Below are positions 45,641 through 58,152 of a stretch of 64,000 nucleotides of DNA, in pieces (the stretch's first letter is position 1; each line of letters begins with the position of its first letter). Both the position numbers and the translations under genes were made by a program. The notes under the pieces were generated by a model, which was not told where the DNA came from, did no database searches, and saw only the letters and a program-made list of their open reading frames with translations. Source of the DNA: Petunia secreta (lineage: Eukaryota; Streptophyta; Magnoliopsida; Solanales; Solanaceae); the NCBI GenBank assembly GCA_029990175.1, contig JARKIP010000030.1:18067501-18131500 (forward strand). Direction: 5' to 3'.

Positions 45641-46379
45641 TTGAGATGAGCCAACGACTACGGGTCGTTGGTCTACTTATTCATGATTGTGATAGTGACT
45701 TCGGGTCACGGTATATGGTTGATACTTAGTAGTGGTGTTGCTAGTCCATCGTAGGTCTAGGTTAGTCGGCACGGGAGTAGAGATTGGACCTCCAAACCGC
45801 CGCTGAGTTGACCTATGCCTTACGTTGGATGGGCATAATCCTTGAGACTTCTCGTTACTACTTGTGTGTATGGAATGTGTTACATCTATTTGTGATTTCA
45901 CTACTTTATTGTATGATTACTATAGTATGTTGTTGCTTATGATGCATGTAGCGACTTGTCCCGCAAGGGTACCTTAGCGGGCCTGTCGGTGATCTTACTG
46001 GGCTTCGGCTCATAACTTACTCTGCTACGTGCGCAGGTCCTTCATCCAGTCAGCAGCCCGGACGTTAGCGGTTCCCGAGGCTTCTGAGACTTTTGATTGA
46101 GGTGAGCCGACCACACAGACCGTGGTGGCATACCGCCGGAGTCACTTAGAGATAGGACTCAGATTTCTTTGATGTATATTCATACTTTATTGAGTCACTC
46201 TTAGAATGCTCCAATTCTTTTGTGGATATATTCTTTTGGACTTCACCCTTTTATATTTATATATCCATTTATGATCTTTTCACATTATTGTTCTTTTCCG
46301 CATCTTGTTTCATTGGTTCGCCTAGGCAAATGTTGTTTTTAGGTGCCATCACGAGCCCTTGGAAATTGGGTCGTGACAA

Positions 46380-46812
46380 ACAAAAAAGAAAAGAAATGTT
46401 GACGAGTTAGAATCTGAGTACAAAAAGTTACGCAAACAACTGGCAAGGAAACAAGGAAAAATAGCAAAGAAGCAAAGTTTTGGTTGAAGCAATGAATAAA
46501 GAAAAATGAAAATGGCGCAGTAAGGCAGAACTTCTGACAAAACACATAGAGTCTATCGACGTATGGGCTAGCGAGGGAATGAACTCTGTGGCAAACAAAG
46601 GAATAGAGGAGAAAGGAAAAAAGGCTTGGGAAATTTTGAAGAACTTCATATTTGACATATCCCGGCTCTTAACTGATGCAGACAATATCATCTTCCAAGG
46701 AGATTCAGCAGGGGCAAGTTCGGCCGAGGAAGACATATCTGAAGAAGAAGAAGAAGAAGAAGAAGAAGAAGAAGAAGAAGAAGAAGAATCTTCTGGGGAT
46801 GGATCGGCATGA
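46380..46812 (+). pseudogene. Stray fragment of Ogre ORF1 (C-terminal end)
   Basis: Matches the end of the ORF1 at 52236-52634: NSVANKGIEEKGKKAWEIL, FDISRLLTDADNIIFQGD. It has a much longer Glu run (GAA repeat at about 46741-46790) before SSGDGSA and a stop. Frames before about 46579 are broken. The homology continues beyond the stop to about 47300 (compare 52637-53085), so it is a piece of an element and not a short gene. Confidence 0.8.
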
Positions 46813-47300
46813 AAGATGTTTACTTGGCCATGATCTAATTTCCTAGCAAAGTTTAGTCTTTTCCACTTCTTACACTATCTCAATATCAGCCAATGTAATA
46901 AAATCCATTAAATGCAATATTATCTCTTAGGCCCCTATATTGTTAGCAAATGAAATGATACATGTGGCACAAAGTGCTTTTCAAAATCATCGTGCGTGAA
47001 ACGGTCCTTCGCATTATAGGATGCATTCCTTACTTGATATGTGTGCATTGCATGAATTCGTCTATCACTCTCTCTCTACCTAAGTGAATCCTTTCCCCAA
47101 ATTCAATCTCCCTCCAATGCACATAACCTTACTTTTCTTCCAAGCTAATGCTCAAATCCTGATATTTGAAATCTTTTGCATGTTCTGATTATCTCCTATC
47201 GCTAACTCAGAGACTTCTTATCCAAAAGGTCGGCTCAAGTTGAACACCAGAATAGAAGACATAGCTAAGCAAAGTGCACTTATTGGTGATTGCCATTCTT
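46813..47300 (+). repeat. Copy of the Ogre region downstream of ORF1
   Basis: Shares long stretches with 52637-53085, for example TGTTAGCAAATGAA, GATACATGTGGCA and AATCATCGTGCGT. It ends abruptly where LTR sequence resumes at about 47310. Confidence 0.75.
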
Positions 47301-48364
47301 GAATGTTGAATCGAACTGAGAAGGAGAACAACGGACAGTGGTAGCGACGCCGCAGGAGCTTCTCGTCGGCCGTTGTTCCTGTCCTTCTCGCTATCTATGG
47401 TTTCGTCTGTTATGGTCTATGAATACTTTACTGTCGATGCATATCTTTTGGGATTTGATTATGCTGTTGGTTCTGTTTTTCCTTGATTCGATTTTTATGA
47501 TTATAATGATTAGACCCCGCTATTTTCAAAGGCTTTGTCTTGATTACTACTAATCATTTCTTCGAGAATTTGTGCAGTACCCGTCGACGTTCTTGTTGAT
47601 TTTATCTGAAAAAGAGAACAGGGAGTGGCAGCGATGCCCTCGTATGGGTTGTCGCTCCTCCCTTTCGTTGTTGCTGCGATGATGACTGAGATTTGGATTT
47701 TGGTCTCTTTTCATCATCGACACTCACCGGAATTTTGTCTTCTGGTCGCCTGTCTATTATCGACGATTCACAATTTGACTGAGACTCGGTCTTGCTGTCT
47801 GTTCTGTTCCGTTTTCTTTGGTTGTGAATGTTTTTGATCTTTGTTGGTTCCATTTGTGCTTGATTTGTGTTTTGATGTTGCAGGTCGGGAAATTGTGGAG
47901 GAAATAATCATTATGGTTGACCCAGTCAAAGCTATGAAATGACTCGATCAATTACTGGAGATGTTACTGTTTTTAGACAGATATTGTGCAATATGGCCAA
48001 TGAAAGAAATATATTTCTATATATATTGAGGCCCACACAAGGAATTGGCGGACAATGAATTGATGGATGCTCTATCAATATTGGTCAAGGAAAATAATTA
48101 CATACATTTATTTGAGACCTATGCGTTGATTCGAACAGATACTACACTTGAACCGTCCCATCCCCGTGTCCCTAAAAAAAAGAGGCTATGATGTAGTGTA
48201 TAAGCCATGACTACAAATGAGCCGGTGATGGAGTGATGAGACCGGTACTTGGCATGGCAACATGACCGGCCGGCGTGTTTGCAGCTGTATCGACGTCTCT
48301 AACCTCCACCCAATTCATACACACCTGAGCCGACACTTTTAAAATTCCCTTCCCCTTTATTTTA

Positions 48365-48425
48365 AAACTATTATTATTATTATTAGCATTATTATTATTT
48401 TAAATTATTATCATTATTATTATTA

Positions 48426-48456
<31 letters not shown>

Positions 48457-48603
48457 CTACTAATATTATTATTATTATCATTATTATTGTATTTTTACTA
48501 TTATCAATATTATTATTTACTAACTCTTTTTCTTATATTTCGCGAGGTAAATTCGGATGGAAGACGGCCTTGTTTTGAAGAAAATACTTAGAAGAAAAGG
48601 ACC

Positions 48604-48675
<72 letters not shown>

Positions 48676-48745
48676 CATAATTCATTATTATTACTATTAT
48701 TGTTTTGTTGTTATTATTATCATTATTATTTACTAACTCAACTTC
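48365..48745. repeat. (ATT)n microsatellite, two blocks
   Basis: ATT/TTA triplets run at about 48366-48515 and 48606-48740, separated by a TTTCGCGAGG-containing segment. They lie in the right half of the Ogre LTR. Confidence 0.95.
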
Positions 48746-49290
48746 ATCCGTATTTTGCGAGGCACACTTGGATAAATGTCTTCAAAACGACTTTCCAAAA
48801 AAAAAAAATACTTTTAATTTTACTTGCTATTATTTTCTCTTAATATTTGTTTTTATTATAAACTAACTAATTTGCTTTATTTTGCAAGGTTTAATTCCCT
48901 AAGGAATAAGCCTATTAGCAAACTCGTATCTTTTGTCTAATTTCACATATTATACACATAGTATTTAAATCATCTTTTAGTCAGTTTATGTGCTTAACTG
49001 CTTGTTGTGAATTCCAACATGAAGTCCAGCTGGTAACCACATTTGGTGGGGCTTGAGAGATGCCTAACCCCTTCCTCTCGAGTTAACCTGAACCTCTTAC
49101 CTAGAAATTCTGCTTTGCTAAGTTTCAGAGTTAATTGTAAAATTTGCTAGAAATAAAATAGGTACCCTAATACGCCTAGTTAAAAAATATGTTAGGTGGC
49201 GACTCCAAGTCTTTACCCGCGAGTCTCAATAAGTCAAGCCTTGTTTCGAACCCTAACCGGGGGTTCGGGTAAAAATGGGTGTTGACAGAA

Positions 49291-49308
49291 TGGCGACTCC
49301 GCTGGGGA
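49291..49308 (+). other. Primer binding site of the Ogre element
   Basis: TGGCGACTCCGCTGGGGA starts three bases after the LTR end. This sequence is the usual primer site of Tat/Ogre-type elements. Confidence 0.8.
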
Positions 49309-51024
49309 TATCAAGGTTCAAACCATAACGGACTTTAAATTGGGATTCTTTAATTGCTTTATTTTCTTGCCATTTATTTTAATACTAATTTTTTTCATCC
49401 ATTTCTTTTTGCAGGTTTAAGGTCTAGAATTTTGGCCCCATATTATTGCTTAGTTGTATCCTTTTTTGCAATTATTTATGTTGCTAACACTTCCTCCACT
49501 CCTGAAAAGTTTTTACACTTGCACACACCATAAACGGTTACGTGGATCCCACGGCCGTTTCACTCTCAAAAACCCTTTAGGAGGGACGTTTGGAGTATAG
49601 TTGGTCCGTGGTACAACCAATCCCTTCAAACGATCCCACCCTTTGGTTGTCCGTCAAAGGAACCATATCCTTGTCTAGGCTAACCCACTCTTAGAAGGTT
49701 CTTTTAGGATAACACAACATATCCTAAACTTCAGTTATTTTCGAATCTTCTAAATCTTTTTCTTTAAAACAGTTTCACTTCATAATTCTTTTGCCTTTTT
49801 TCAAAAATTTCAACCTATTTTCCAGAATTAACTTGTTTGTTTCTCCCTTTTAAAATTTATTTTTAGAAATATTTCGATATGCGCACCATTTCCACAATTT
49901 TGTTAAATCTTTTCTTAAAACAAGTTTCACTTCATAATTCTTTTTGCATTTTTAAAATATATCGCCTAACTCTATTAGTCTGCTTTTCAAAATTAACTTG
50001 TTTTATTGGTCTTTCCCTATTTTAAAAGTTGGTAAAATATTTGAATCTTTCTTTTCGTGATTTTTAATATTGTCTAGTTTATGTTAATTCTATCTTTCGA
50101 AACTAACGCGTTTATTTTGTTCTTATCCTTCTAAAAATATTTTACGAAATACTTCAATATGTGTGCATCAAAACATATGCATTTCTTTCAAAAACTTGTG
50201 CATTTTTTTTAAACTTGTGAATATCATGCATACCTTCCGCCGCTCCTGGCAAGTTTCTAAATCGTGCGGTGGTTACGACCACCTCTTCCCTCACAAAAAT
50301 CTCCTTTTAGGGAGAACAACTTGGAACCTATTTGGCCCGAGACGTTCCTGCTCCTGAGTTGTCCCCTTGGGAGGATAATAAACTCGGTCTAGCCAACTTT
50401 ATTCTTTAGTAGCAATGCTAGGAATCATGCATGACATATCATTAGTCGACTTGTTCTCAAGTCCAATAGGCCAACTTGTTCAAACAATCTGAACGGGTTT
50501 TTGGCCTTAAAAAGTGTTAAACATGATTTATTGGCATATACTTAAAGGATTGAACGTGCAAATATAGACCGTTTATGGGAATTATTCTACATTCAATGCC
50601 ATTCAAAGGCATAAATGGTAACCGAAGAGGCATCAAAGCCGAAATTGAATCAGAAACAACTGTTTATTCCAAAGCGGTTGGAATCATTCTGTATTCAATG
50701 CTATTCAAGCACGCCAAAGGTAACCGAAAAGGCATTAAAGGCCCAATTTGAAGCAGAAATGACCGCTTGATAGACGGGATGATACAAAATGCTTATTCTT
50801 TAGGCATTATATAAAGACTGGCCATCTGTGGTTTGCCAAAAGTCCATTAGCAACTTTTGTCTAAAGTATCTAAAGGGTTCTCAACTCACCACGACACATC
50901 TCCTCATATCCTCTGTTGCATTGTCTTGAAAAGCTTGTGCCGCACGTTGATCATTGCTCGCAATTAAGAGAATCTTCATTTTCTTCTCCCTTTTCCCATC
51001 ACCCACCACATTTTCCAAAAGATC
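49309..51024 (+). other. Ogre leader region
   Basis: Long untranslated leader without coding. Two related segments (about 49490-49740 and 50228-50430) both run from CTCCTG through AGGGA-type sequence to a TTGTCC or TTGTACAACC-like part. This suggests an old internal duplication, followed by a short duplication around GGAATTATTCTACATTC (about 50578 and 50680). Confidence 0.55.
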
Positions 51025-52634
51025 ATGGCCACTAGAACATTTGACATGGTTGTTGAAATTCCTCAGTTGCTAAGAGATTGGTGGGGAAACCTAAGCATAG
51101 ATCAACAAAATCAAGTCAAAATAGTGTTGGGTAATCTAATTTCACTAATGGAGCACACTGCAATAAAAGGGATAGTAGAAGCAGCAGTACACTATTGGGA
51201 TGCGGATCGAGCGATTTTCCATTTTGGGAGTATAGAGTTGACACCATTACTGGAAGAAATTGGCGGGTTAACTCAATTACCATTCGAAAGTGAAGAAGTC
51301 TTGATGCCTAAGAACATTGCACCCGAAGAGTTCTTCGTAATGGTTTAAGCCCGAGTTATGCACAGACAGTATAAGGCAGTCGGGAATTTCTTTGGCTTCC
51401 CTCTACATCAAATTTTTGTATGGAGTAGCATTTTAAGAAGCTGAAGACTATTTCAGTATTAACCAGGCAGAGTGGCAAGAGTGGAGAGTACTTGCTTTTG
51501 TCACCAGTTTTTTAGGGACTGTCGTGTTTCCACAACACAAAGGACGAGTCGACGTTTGCATAGTATCAATCACTGATGTCCTACTCAAAGATTTTGACAA
51601 GAAATACACTTTGGTAGCTATGATTGTTGCAGAACTTTACCGAGCTTTAGAAAGATGCAAAAAGGCAGCTGGTTTCTTCGAAGGTTGCAATTTGCTTTTT
51701 CAAACTTGGTTGATGGAACATTTACAAAAGGTGAACAGCACAGACCAAGGCTTCCACTCCATACCGAGAGAACATGTTAATGCATATCGCCCGCATGGAC
51801 AGTGCTCTTGAAAAGTGGGACCGACCAACAACCACCGAAGGCTGGCACCACAGGCTTTCTCAGTTGACATCTGAAGACATACAATGGATGTTCGATTACT
51901 TTCCCAGCACAACAGTAATCACACGATCTGAAAGAGACTCATTTCTCATCTTAGTGGGCTTTAGAGGAGTTTACCCATACACTCTTTTAAGGGCACTTCG
52001 ACAAGCGGGGAGAAAGCAGACTGTACCCCAAATTGCAGACATCAGAAGTTTCAAAGCTGATATTTTCGGAGGAGTGATACCATTCAAAGACAAGATATTA
52101 GAACTTTGGAAAGAAAGGCGACAAATGGGATTTGAGACTATCAGACGAGACAGGTTTGATGCAGGCTGTGATGAAGATTATCCAGACTGGCTAAGAAAAT
52201 ATATAGCAAAGGCAGTTCAACCAACAACAACAAGAAAAAGGAGAAGAAATGCTGATGAATGGGAATCTGAGTGCAAGAGGCTACACAAACAACTGGCAAA
52301 GGCACGAGAGAATATAGCGAAAAAGAAAAGTTTGGTCGAAGCAAAGAACAAAGAAAAAGACAAGTGGCGCAATAAGGCAGAACTCTTGACAAAACGCATA
52401 GAGTCTATCGGTGTATGGGCTAGCGAAGGGATGAACTCTGTGGCTGACAAAAAAATAGAGGAGAAAGGAAGGAAGACTTGGGAAATGTTGAAAAACTTCA
52501 CTTTCGACATATCTTGGCTCTTAACTGACGCAGACAATATCATCTTTCAAGGAGATCCGTCAGGAGCAAGTTCGTCTAGCGATGATTCATCCGAAGAGGA
52601 AGAAGATGAATTTTCTAGGGATGGATCAACATGA
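51025..52634 (+). pseudogene. Ogre ORF1 (DUF7745-like), broken
   Basis: Starts MATRTFDMVVEIPQLLRDWW at 51025 after an A-rich context. The first part keeps FGSIELTPLLEEIGGL, similar to plant DUF7745-type proteins. A stop at about 51346 and decay to about 51520 interrupt it. The middle (ITDVLLKDFDKKYTLVAMIVAELYRAL) lies in a second frame. The last frame, to 52634, holds SQLTSEDIQWMFDYFPS, VYPYTLLRALRQAGRKQ and a long Lys/Glu coiled coil (KRLHKQLAKARENIA). It ends with an acidic Ser-rich tail. Ogre elements carry such an extra ORF before gag; its role is unknown. With at least two breaks this copy is not functional. Confidence 0.75.
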
Positions 52635-53518
52635 AAGATGTTCAACTGGCCGTGATTTAATCTCCCAACAATGTTTAGTCTTTTCCTTCAATATCAGCCG
52701 ATGTAATAAATACAAATGTCCAATAAAGTAATATTTCTCTTTTAGGCTCTCTGCATTGTTAGCAAATGAAGCGATACATGTGGCAAAAAGCATTTGTTCA
52801 AATCATCGTGCGTAAAACGGTCCTTTATATTATAGAATGCATTTCTTATCTGATATGTGTGCATTGCGTGAATTTGCTTGATTTCTCTAGGTCTTTTTCT
52901 ACCTAAGTAAATCCCTTCCCAAAATCCAATCTCCTACCAAGGCACCACATCTCCTTACTCTATGCCCAAATCATGATATCAGAAATCTTTTGCATGTCTT
53001 GATAATTCCCTATCCCTTATGAACTCAAAACCTATTATTCAAAAGGTTGGCTTAAGTTGAAGATTTAGTTAAGCAAAGTGCACTTATCAAGGATTTTTCA
53101 AAGCAAGAAGAGTTTATAATAGCAGGCATTATACACACAAAGCAGAAATTAACAGGACAGGAGATTTGTTGGTCATACTCAAAGGCACACATGACTTAGC
53201 GAAATACTTCGTCTGAGGATTATTTTGTCGGTCTAGTCCATATTGTAATACATTTAAGGCAATCCAAAATATTTCCAAACTTGCACCTTTTCATGGCCAA
53301 AAAGACGTTCAAAGTGTTATCACAAAGTAATAAGAAAGTGAGAAATGATCGGAACATGCTTGATGATACAAAGGTTTATGCATAACAACCAAATTAGGAG
53401 GTTGATTCAATTTGGAAAAAAATACAAAGGCGCCGTAACAAAGATTCCACTATCTGACGGAGTTAGAAACTCTTGTTGAGCATTGGAAGTATATCCCTAC
53501 CAACTAGCAAGTAAGACC
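52635..53518 (+). other. Ogre spacer between ORF1 and gag
   Basis: No coding seen. 52637-53085 is the partner of the duplicated block at 46813-47300. Confidence 0.6.
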
Positions 53519-53523
53519 ATGAA
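53519..53523 (+). repeat. Tekay target-site duplication, left (ATGAA)
   Basis: ATGAA directly precedes the LTR at 53524 and recurs at 62002-62006 after the other LTR. Confidence 0.9.
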
Positions 53524-55614
53524 TGTCACGACCCAAAATCCTGGATAGTCGTGAGGGCACCCGAACTAACCCCATCGGGCGAACCCACTCTCTATATCAA
53601 CGTTTAATCTCAAAGATATTAAATAAAGAATATAATAAAATTCAAACGGTGATTTTTATTATTGAAATATGCGGAATATCCCCCAACACAAATGAAAGGT
53701 CTAGTCCTCTACCATAAGCCATGAACATCTATAATATAAATACTGAATAAAATATCCCAAATGTCTGAAACAATAAATGACAGGAATAAAATAATAGAAA
53801 GGTGCGCCACCACGGAATGAGGATGGTTGGCTCACCGCTGATGAATAGGAAAATCTTCAACTCTGGCCGCGGGGCTCACTGGTACTCGGAACCGTATCTG
53901 CCCGAACAGATAATAAGAAACAATAAAGAAAATAACGTAAGTCAAAAGGACTTAGTAGGTGGGTAGACTAGTTCCTATGAAAGACAGAAAACTAGTCTGA
54001 GCAATAAATTAACAGAATAGAGGAGGGAGAAAAAAAAGGAAACATGTTATAATTCGCTATTTAAATAGTCCATCCAATCACACCATTCAACATCAATAAA
54101 TCTCATTCAAGAACCAATAATTAAACCCAATTAATAAACCGGCAGAATATGTGGGCTAACTCCGAAAAGATGTGATAGTGGACCAACTCCGAGGCTATCA
54201 AATGTACCAACTCTAAAATAGATAGTGGACCAACTCCGAGGCTATCAAATGGACTAACTCCGAAACATTATCAATTGGGCCAACTCCGACATATCAAAGA
54301 AATCATAAATTTTCATGTCAAACATACACAAAACTTGCAATACTTTAAACAACAACCAGGAGTAAACACAATCCAGGGAAAACAACACATATTCCAAGTA
54401 AATATTTAAACACAACGAAAAGGTGTAAAAGGTTACACCTTGGGCAGTGCACATACAAGGAACGTATGTACAATATCCCGCGTGGACTAGTTCCACCAAA
54501 GAAAGGGATAGAACCACCTACCTCAATCCGGAGAAGCAGACCATTACTCAACAACTGCTTGTCCCTGTCGGATCTCCTCCATACGATCTTTCTCTAAGTA
54601 GCATAATGAAATACGTAATTAAGTTAATATATTGTTTCAAATTTCTGAGTCTAGAACTTGTTCTTAAGTCCGCGAACAAATGAAATTCCGGAAACACTCG
54701 TAACCATGAGTCTAAAGTTATAATTACTTTCAATCTTGATATATATTTAAAAGGTAAAATAGATTAACTAAAACCTTTTAAGTAGCATCCTAATAAGTAC
54801 ACGCTCCCACCACTATTATAATTTCTCAAGTATCTGCTAGATTAGAAAATTTACGAAAAGTAAATGAAATGAAATGAAATATATATAAAAAAGTATATAA
54901 ATTTTGATTTTTAAGAGCTAATGCTCTTCGCTGCTACTTCCAATAGTTGTGTGAATTAACTGTAACACAATTTCCAGGACATTGACCTTTTCTCCCTTTT
55001 CATTTTATATTTTCTTTCAACGAGAATAAAAGACTTCTACACTAACTACTGCTTTGAACTCCATCCTATGCATCCAACGTAATTATTCACCAATCATTGT
55101 CATAATTATTCTATTCGCTCCACTCTCATTATTATCTCAAAGATCCTATTTTACCATCTATACTATGTGACAAAAAGAGTTCTTGTACCACTAAAATTCA
55201 AGTAATTCTCTGGACTAACATAAACAGATAATCATCCTGCATTAGACCAAAGATAAGAAGATAATTACCTGAGACCTATCTTTCAAGTTGTAGGAACTAC
55301 TCCACGGCAAGCTTTAATAGACGGCGACCGACTGTAAACCCTTACCAAGTTTCATTACAGAGCTTCCTCTTCTTTGTTTTTATTTAAATACTATTCTCAG
55401 GCATGGCTCATTGGGCCCAAAGTGGCTTTGCACGTAATATAGTATCTAATGTCCCTTATTGAGAAGTTGGCCCAATAGGTACTTAATTATTTGTGAAAAA
55501 TATTCTCCATTGACCTAAAAAGAAAATCCTTTTAATAACCCGTTAAAGTAACCTTACGATAGCAAGTAAAATATCTAAAAAAAAATATTATCTATAAAAT
55601 ATTGGGTCGTTACA
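53524..55614 (-). mobile_element. Tekay 3' LTR
   Basis: Ends TGTCACGACCC and GGGTCGTTACA (plus-strand view). It differs from the partner at about 30 positions by eye over 2.09 kb. Internal tandem GGACCAACTCCGAGGCTATC units lie at about 54178-54250. Confidence 0.92.
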
Positions 55615-55630
55615 TTCTCCCCCACTTAAA
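55615..55630 (-). other. Tekay polypurine tract
   Basis: On the minus strand AGTGGGGGAGAA directly precedes the 3' LTR. Confidence 0.75.
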
Positions 55631-55819
55631 CTCTCGTTCGTCCTCGAACGATACTAAATGTCTGTCCGAATCACTATTATCAACCGAGTTCATGGACTTT
55701 ATTCAAACGAATTTGCAACAGGTGACAGTGTTACACCGCCTACTTTAAAAACATCTTGTAGGCTCAAGATTGACAACCTTTTTGAATTTTCGAATAGTTT
55801 GGCATAGTGTAATTCGTAG

Positions 55820-58152
55820 CTAGATAAACACCAATCCAAAATCAGTCAACAACAACATTTCCTGGGATGCACACCCAGCCAAACTAATCAATACTGAAGG
55901 GTAAACATGTTTAAAGAGTCTAGGCTCCTGAAATATACTTGAAGCCTCAAACAAGTGGGTATACTTCTCTCGCATACTCGCCTCAATCTCCCAAGTAGCC
56001 TCATCATGTGGACGGTTCCACCACTGCACCTTTACCAAGGGAATTTTTTTTGATCTCAACTTGCGAGTATCCATTTCCACTATAGCAACCGGAACCTCCT
56101 CATAAGATAGCTTTGTATCCAACTGAATATTCGCCTCAATAACATGTGTAGGATCACGAACACATTTTCAAAGCATAAAACATGAAAAAAACTGGATAAA
56201 CCGGCATCGAATCAGGTAAGGCAAGCTTATAAGAAACATTACCAATACGCTGAATAATCTCAAATGGGCCAATAAAACGAGGGCTCAATTTGCCTTTCTT
56301 CCCAAATCTCATCACACCTCACATCGGTGACACCTTTAAGTAAACCAAATCACCCTCCATTAACACCAAGTCCCGGGTCCTCCGGTTTGTATATGATATA
56401 TGCCTACTCTGAGTAGTCCATAATTGATCCTGAATAACCCGGACCCTATCCAAAGTCAGCTGCACATAATCTGGACCAAGAGTAATCACCTCACCAGACT
56501 CAAACCATCCCAATGGAGAGCGACATCTACGCCCGTACAAAGCCTCAAACGGTGCCATCTGAATCGAAGACTGGTAGCTATTATTATAAGCGAATTCTAC
56601 TAGGGGTAAATGGTCATCCCAATGACCACCAAAGTCCCGCCCACAAGCTCTCAACATATCCTCTAATATCTGTATAGTCCGCTCTGACTGACCATCCGTC
56701 TGTGGGTGAAATGCACAGTACTAAGCTGAACCTTAGTCCCCAACTCTTGCTAAAATGACTGCCAAAACTATGTTGTGAACTGAGAGCCTCTATCAGAAAT
56801 AATAGAAAGCGGAGTACCATGCAATCGGATAATATGCTCAATAAAAATCTGAGCCAACTTCTTTGCTGAATATGTAGTCTTCACTGCAATAAATTGGGCA
56901 GACTTGGTAAGTCTATCAGCCAACACCCAAACCGAGTCATGCTGTCTAAAAGTCCTAGGCAAACCAACAACAAAGTCCATAGTGATCATCTCCCACTTCC
57001 ACTCGGGAATAGGTAACGCCTGGGATAAACCTGCGGGTCTTCTATGCTCGTCTTGACCTGCTGACAGTTTGAGCATCGAGACACATGCTCAAAACATCCT
57101 TCTTCATTCCCTTCCACCAGTATAACTCACGAAGGTCATGATACATCTTAGTGGTACCGGGATGAATGGAATATCACAAACTGTGTGCCTCATCCAATAC
57201 CAACCGCCTTAAGTCATCAACATTAGGAACACACAAACGATCGTTAAGACGAAGGATACTATCATCACCAATTGAAAACTCTGGCGCTCCCCCACTTAGG
57301 AACTGATCTCGTAACTCAAGCAAATAAGAATCCTCATACGATCTGATTGGCAAGAGAAGACTGGGTCATCATACAAGCAAACACTCTGCCAGGTGCTGGA
57401 CGGAATACTCTAACCTTCTGGTTAGTCAAGGACTTCAACTCAATTGCCAATAGCCTTATATCAGCATCTAAATAGGCAAAAGTGCCATAGACTTATGGCA
57501 TAACGAATCAGCTACTACAATAGCCTTTCCGGGGTGATAACGAATGGTAAGATCATAATCTTTGATCAACTCAAGCCATCTACATTGTTTACCATTTAAG
57601 TCCTTCAGATTAAATAAATATTGTAAGCTCTTATGATCAGTGAATATCTCACAAGGCTTACCATAAAGATAGTATCTTCAAAGTTTCAATACAAACACAA
57701 CCGCTGCCAATTTCAAGCAATGGGTAGGGTAGTTCTTCTCACTCACTTTCAACTGCCTCGATGTATGTGCAATCACCCTGCCATTTTATATTAGTCAATA
57801 CACATCTGCATCGAGCCATCTTTTTCTTAATAAATAATACTGGAGCTCCCCAAGGAGAAACACTGGGTCTGATAAATCCCTTACTAAGTAAATCCTACAT
57901 CTGCTCCTTTAAATATCTCAGCTCGGTAGGAGCCATACGATAAGGAGGAATAGAGATAGGTTGCGTACTCGGAACAACATCTATGCCAAATTCAATATCT
58001 CTATCAGGAGGAACACCCGAAAATTTCTCAGGAAACACATCAACAAACTCACGAGAAATAGGAATAGAATCAATAGACAGGGACTCCATGTTGGTGTCTC
58101 GGTTCAAGAAAAGATATGTCTTATGCTTCTGAAAGCTCAATCCATGTTTCAA
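55820..58152 (-). pseudogene. Tekay pol remnant with chromodomain-like end
   Basis: Minus-strand order: the protease/RT linker and RT start (EFVDVFPEKFSGVPPDRDIE, YRMAPTELRYLKEQM, 58152 to about 57900, then WGAPVLFIKKKDGSMQM in broken frame). Next is a jump over most of the RT straight into RNase H (about 57790-57480, broken). The integrase follows (WEMITMDFVVGLPRT, LADRLTKSAQF, IISDRGSQFTT; about 57076-56768; then LVEFAYNNSYQSSIQMAPFE and ALYGRRCRSP, about 56657-56319). The chromodomain-like tail (LRSKKIPLVKVQWWNRP, HDEATWEIEASMREKYTHLF) lies at about 56060-55930. Stops and shifts occur between the blocks. Missing RT motifs include the YVDD box. Confidence 0.85.

Larger units (their letters stand above)
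43548..46378 (+). mobile_element. Tekay/Del-type solo LTR
   Basis: Starts TGTAACGACCCTC and ends TTGGGTCGTGACA, the inverted ends of Solanaceae-type chromovirus LTRs, about 2.8 kb. No primer site or coding follows. The left neighbour is Ogre LTR sequence while the right neighbour is Ogre ORF1 sequence, and no 5-bp duplication is seen (left TTTTT, right AACAA). Confidence 0.65.
42329..49287 (+). mobile_element. Ogre 5' LTR, interrupted
   Basis: About 1.2 kb of LTR left part (42329-43547) and about 2 kb of right part (about 47310-49287) bracket a solo Tekay LTR and an ORF1 fragment. The right part has several TTTTGCGAGG-type repeats and long (ATT)n tracts. The ends are TG and CA with TGTTGACA at both ends. 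Confidence 0.65.
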
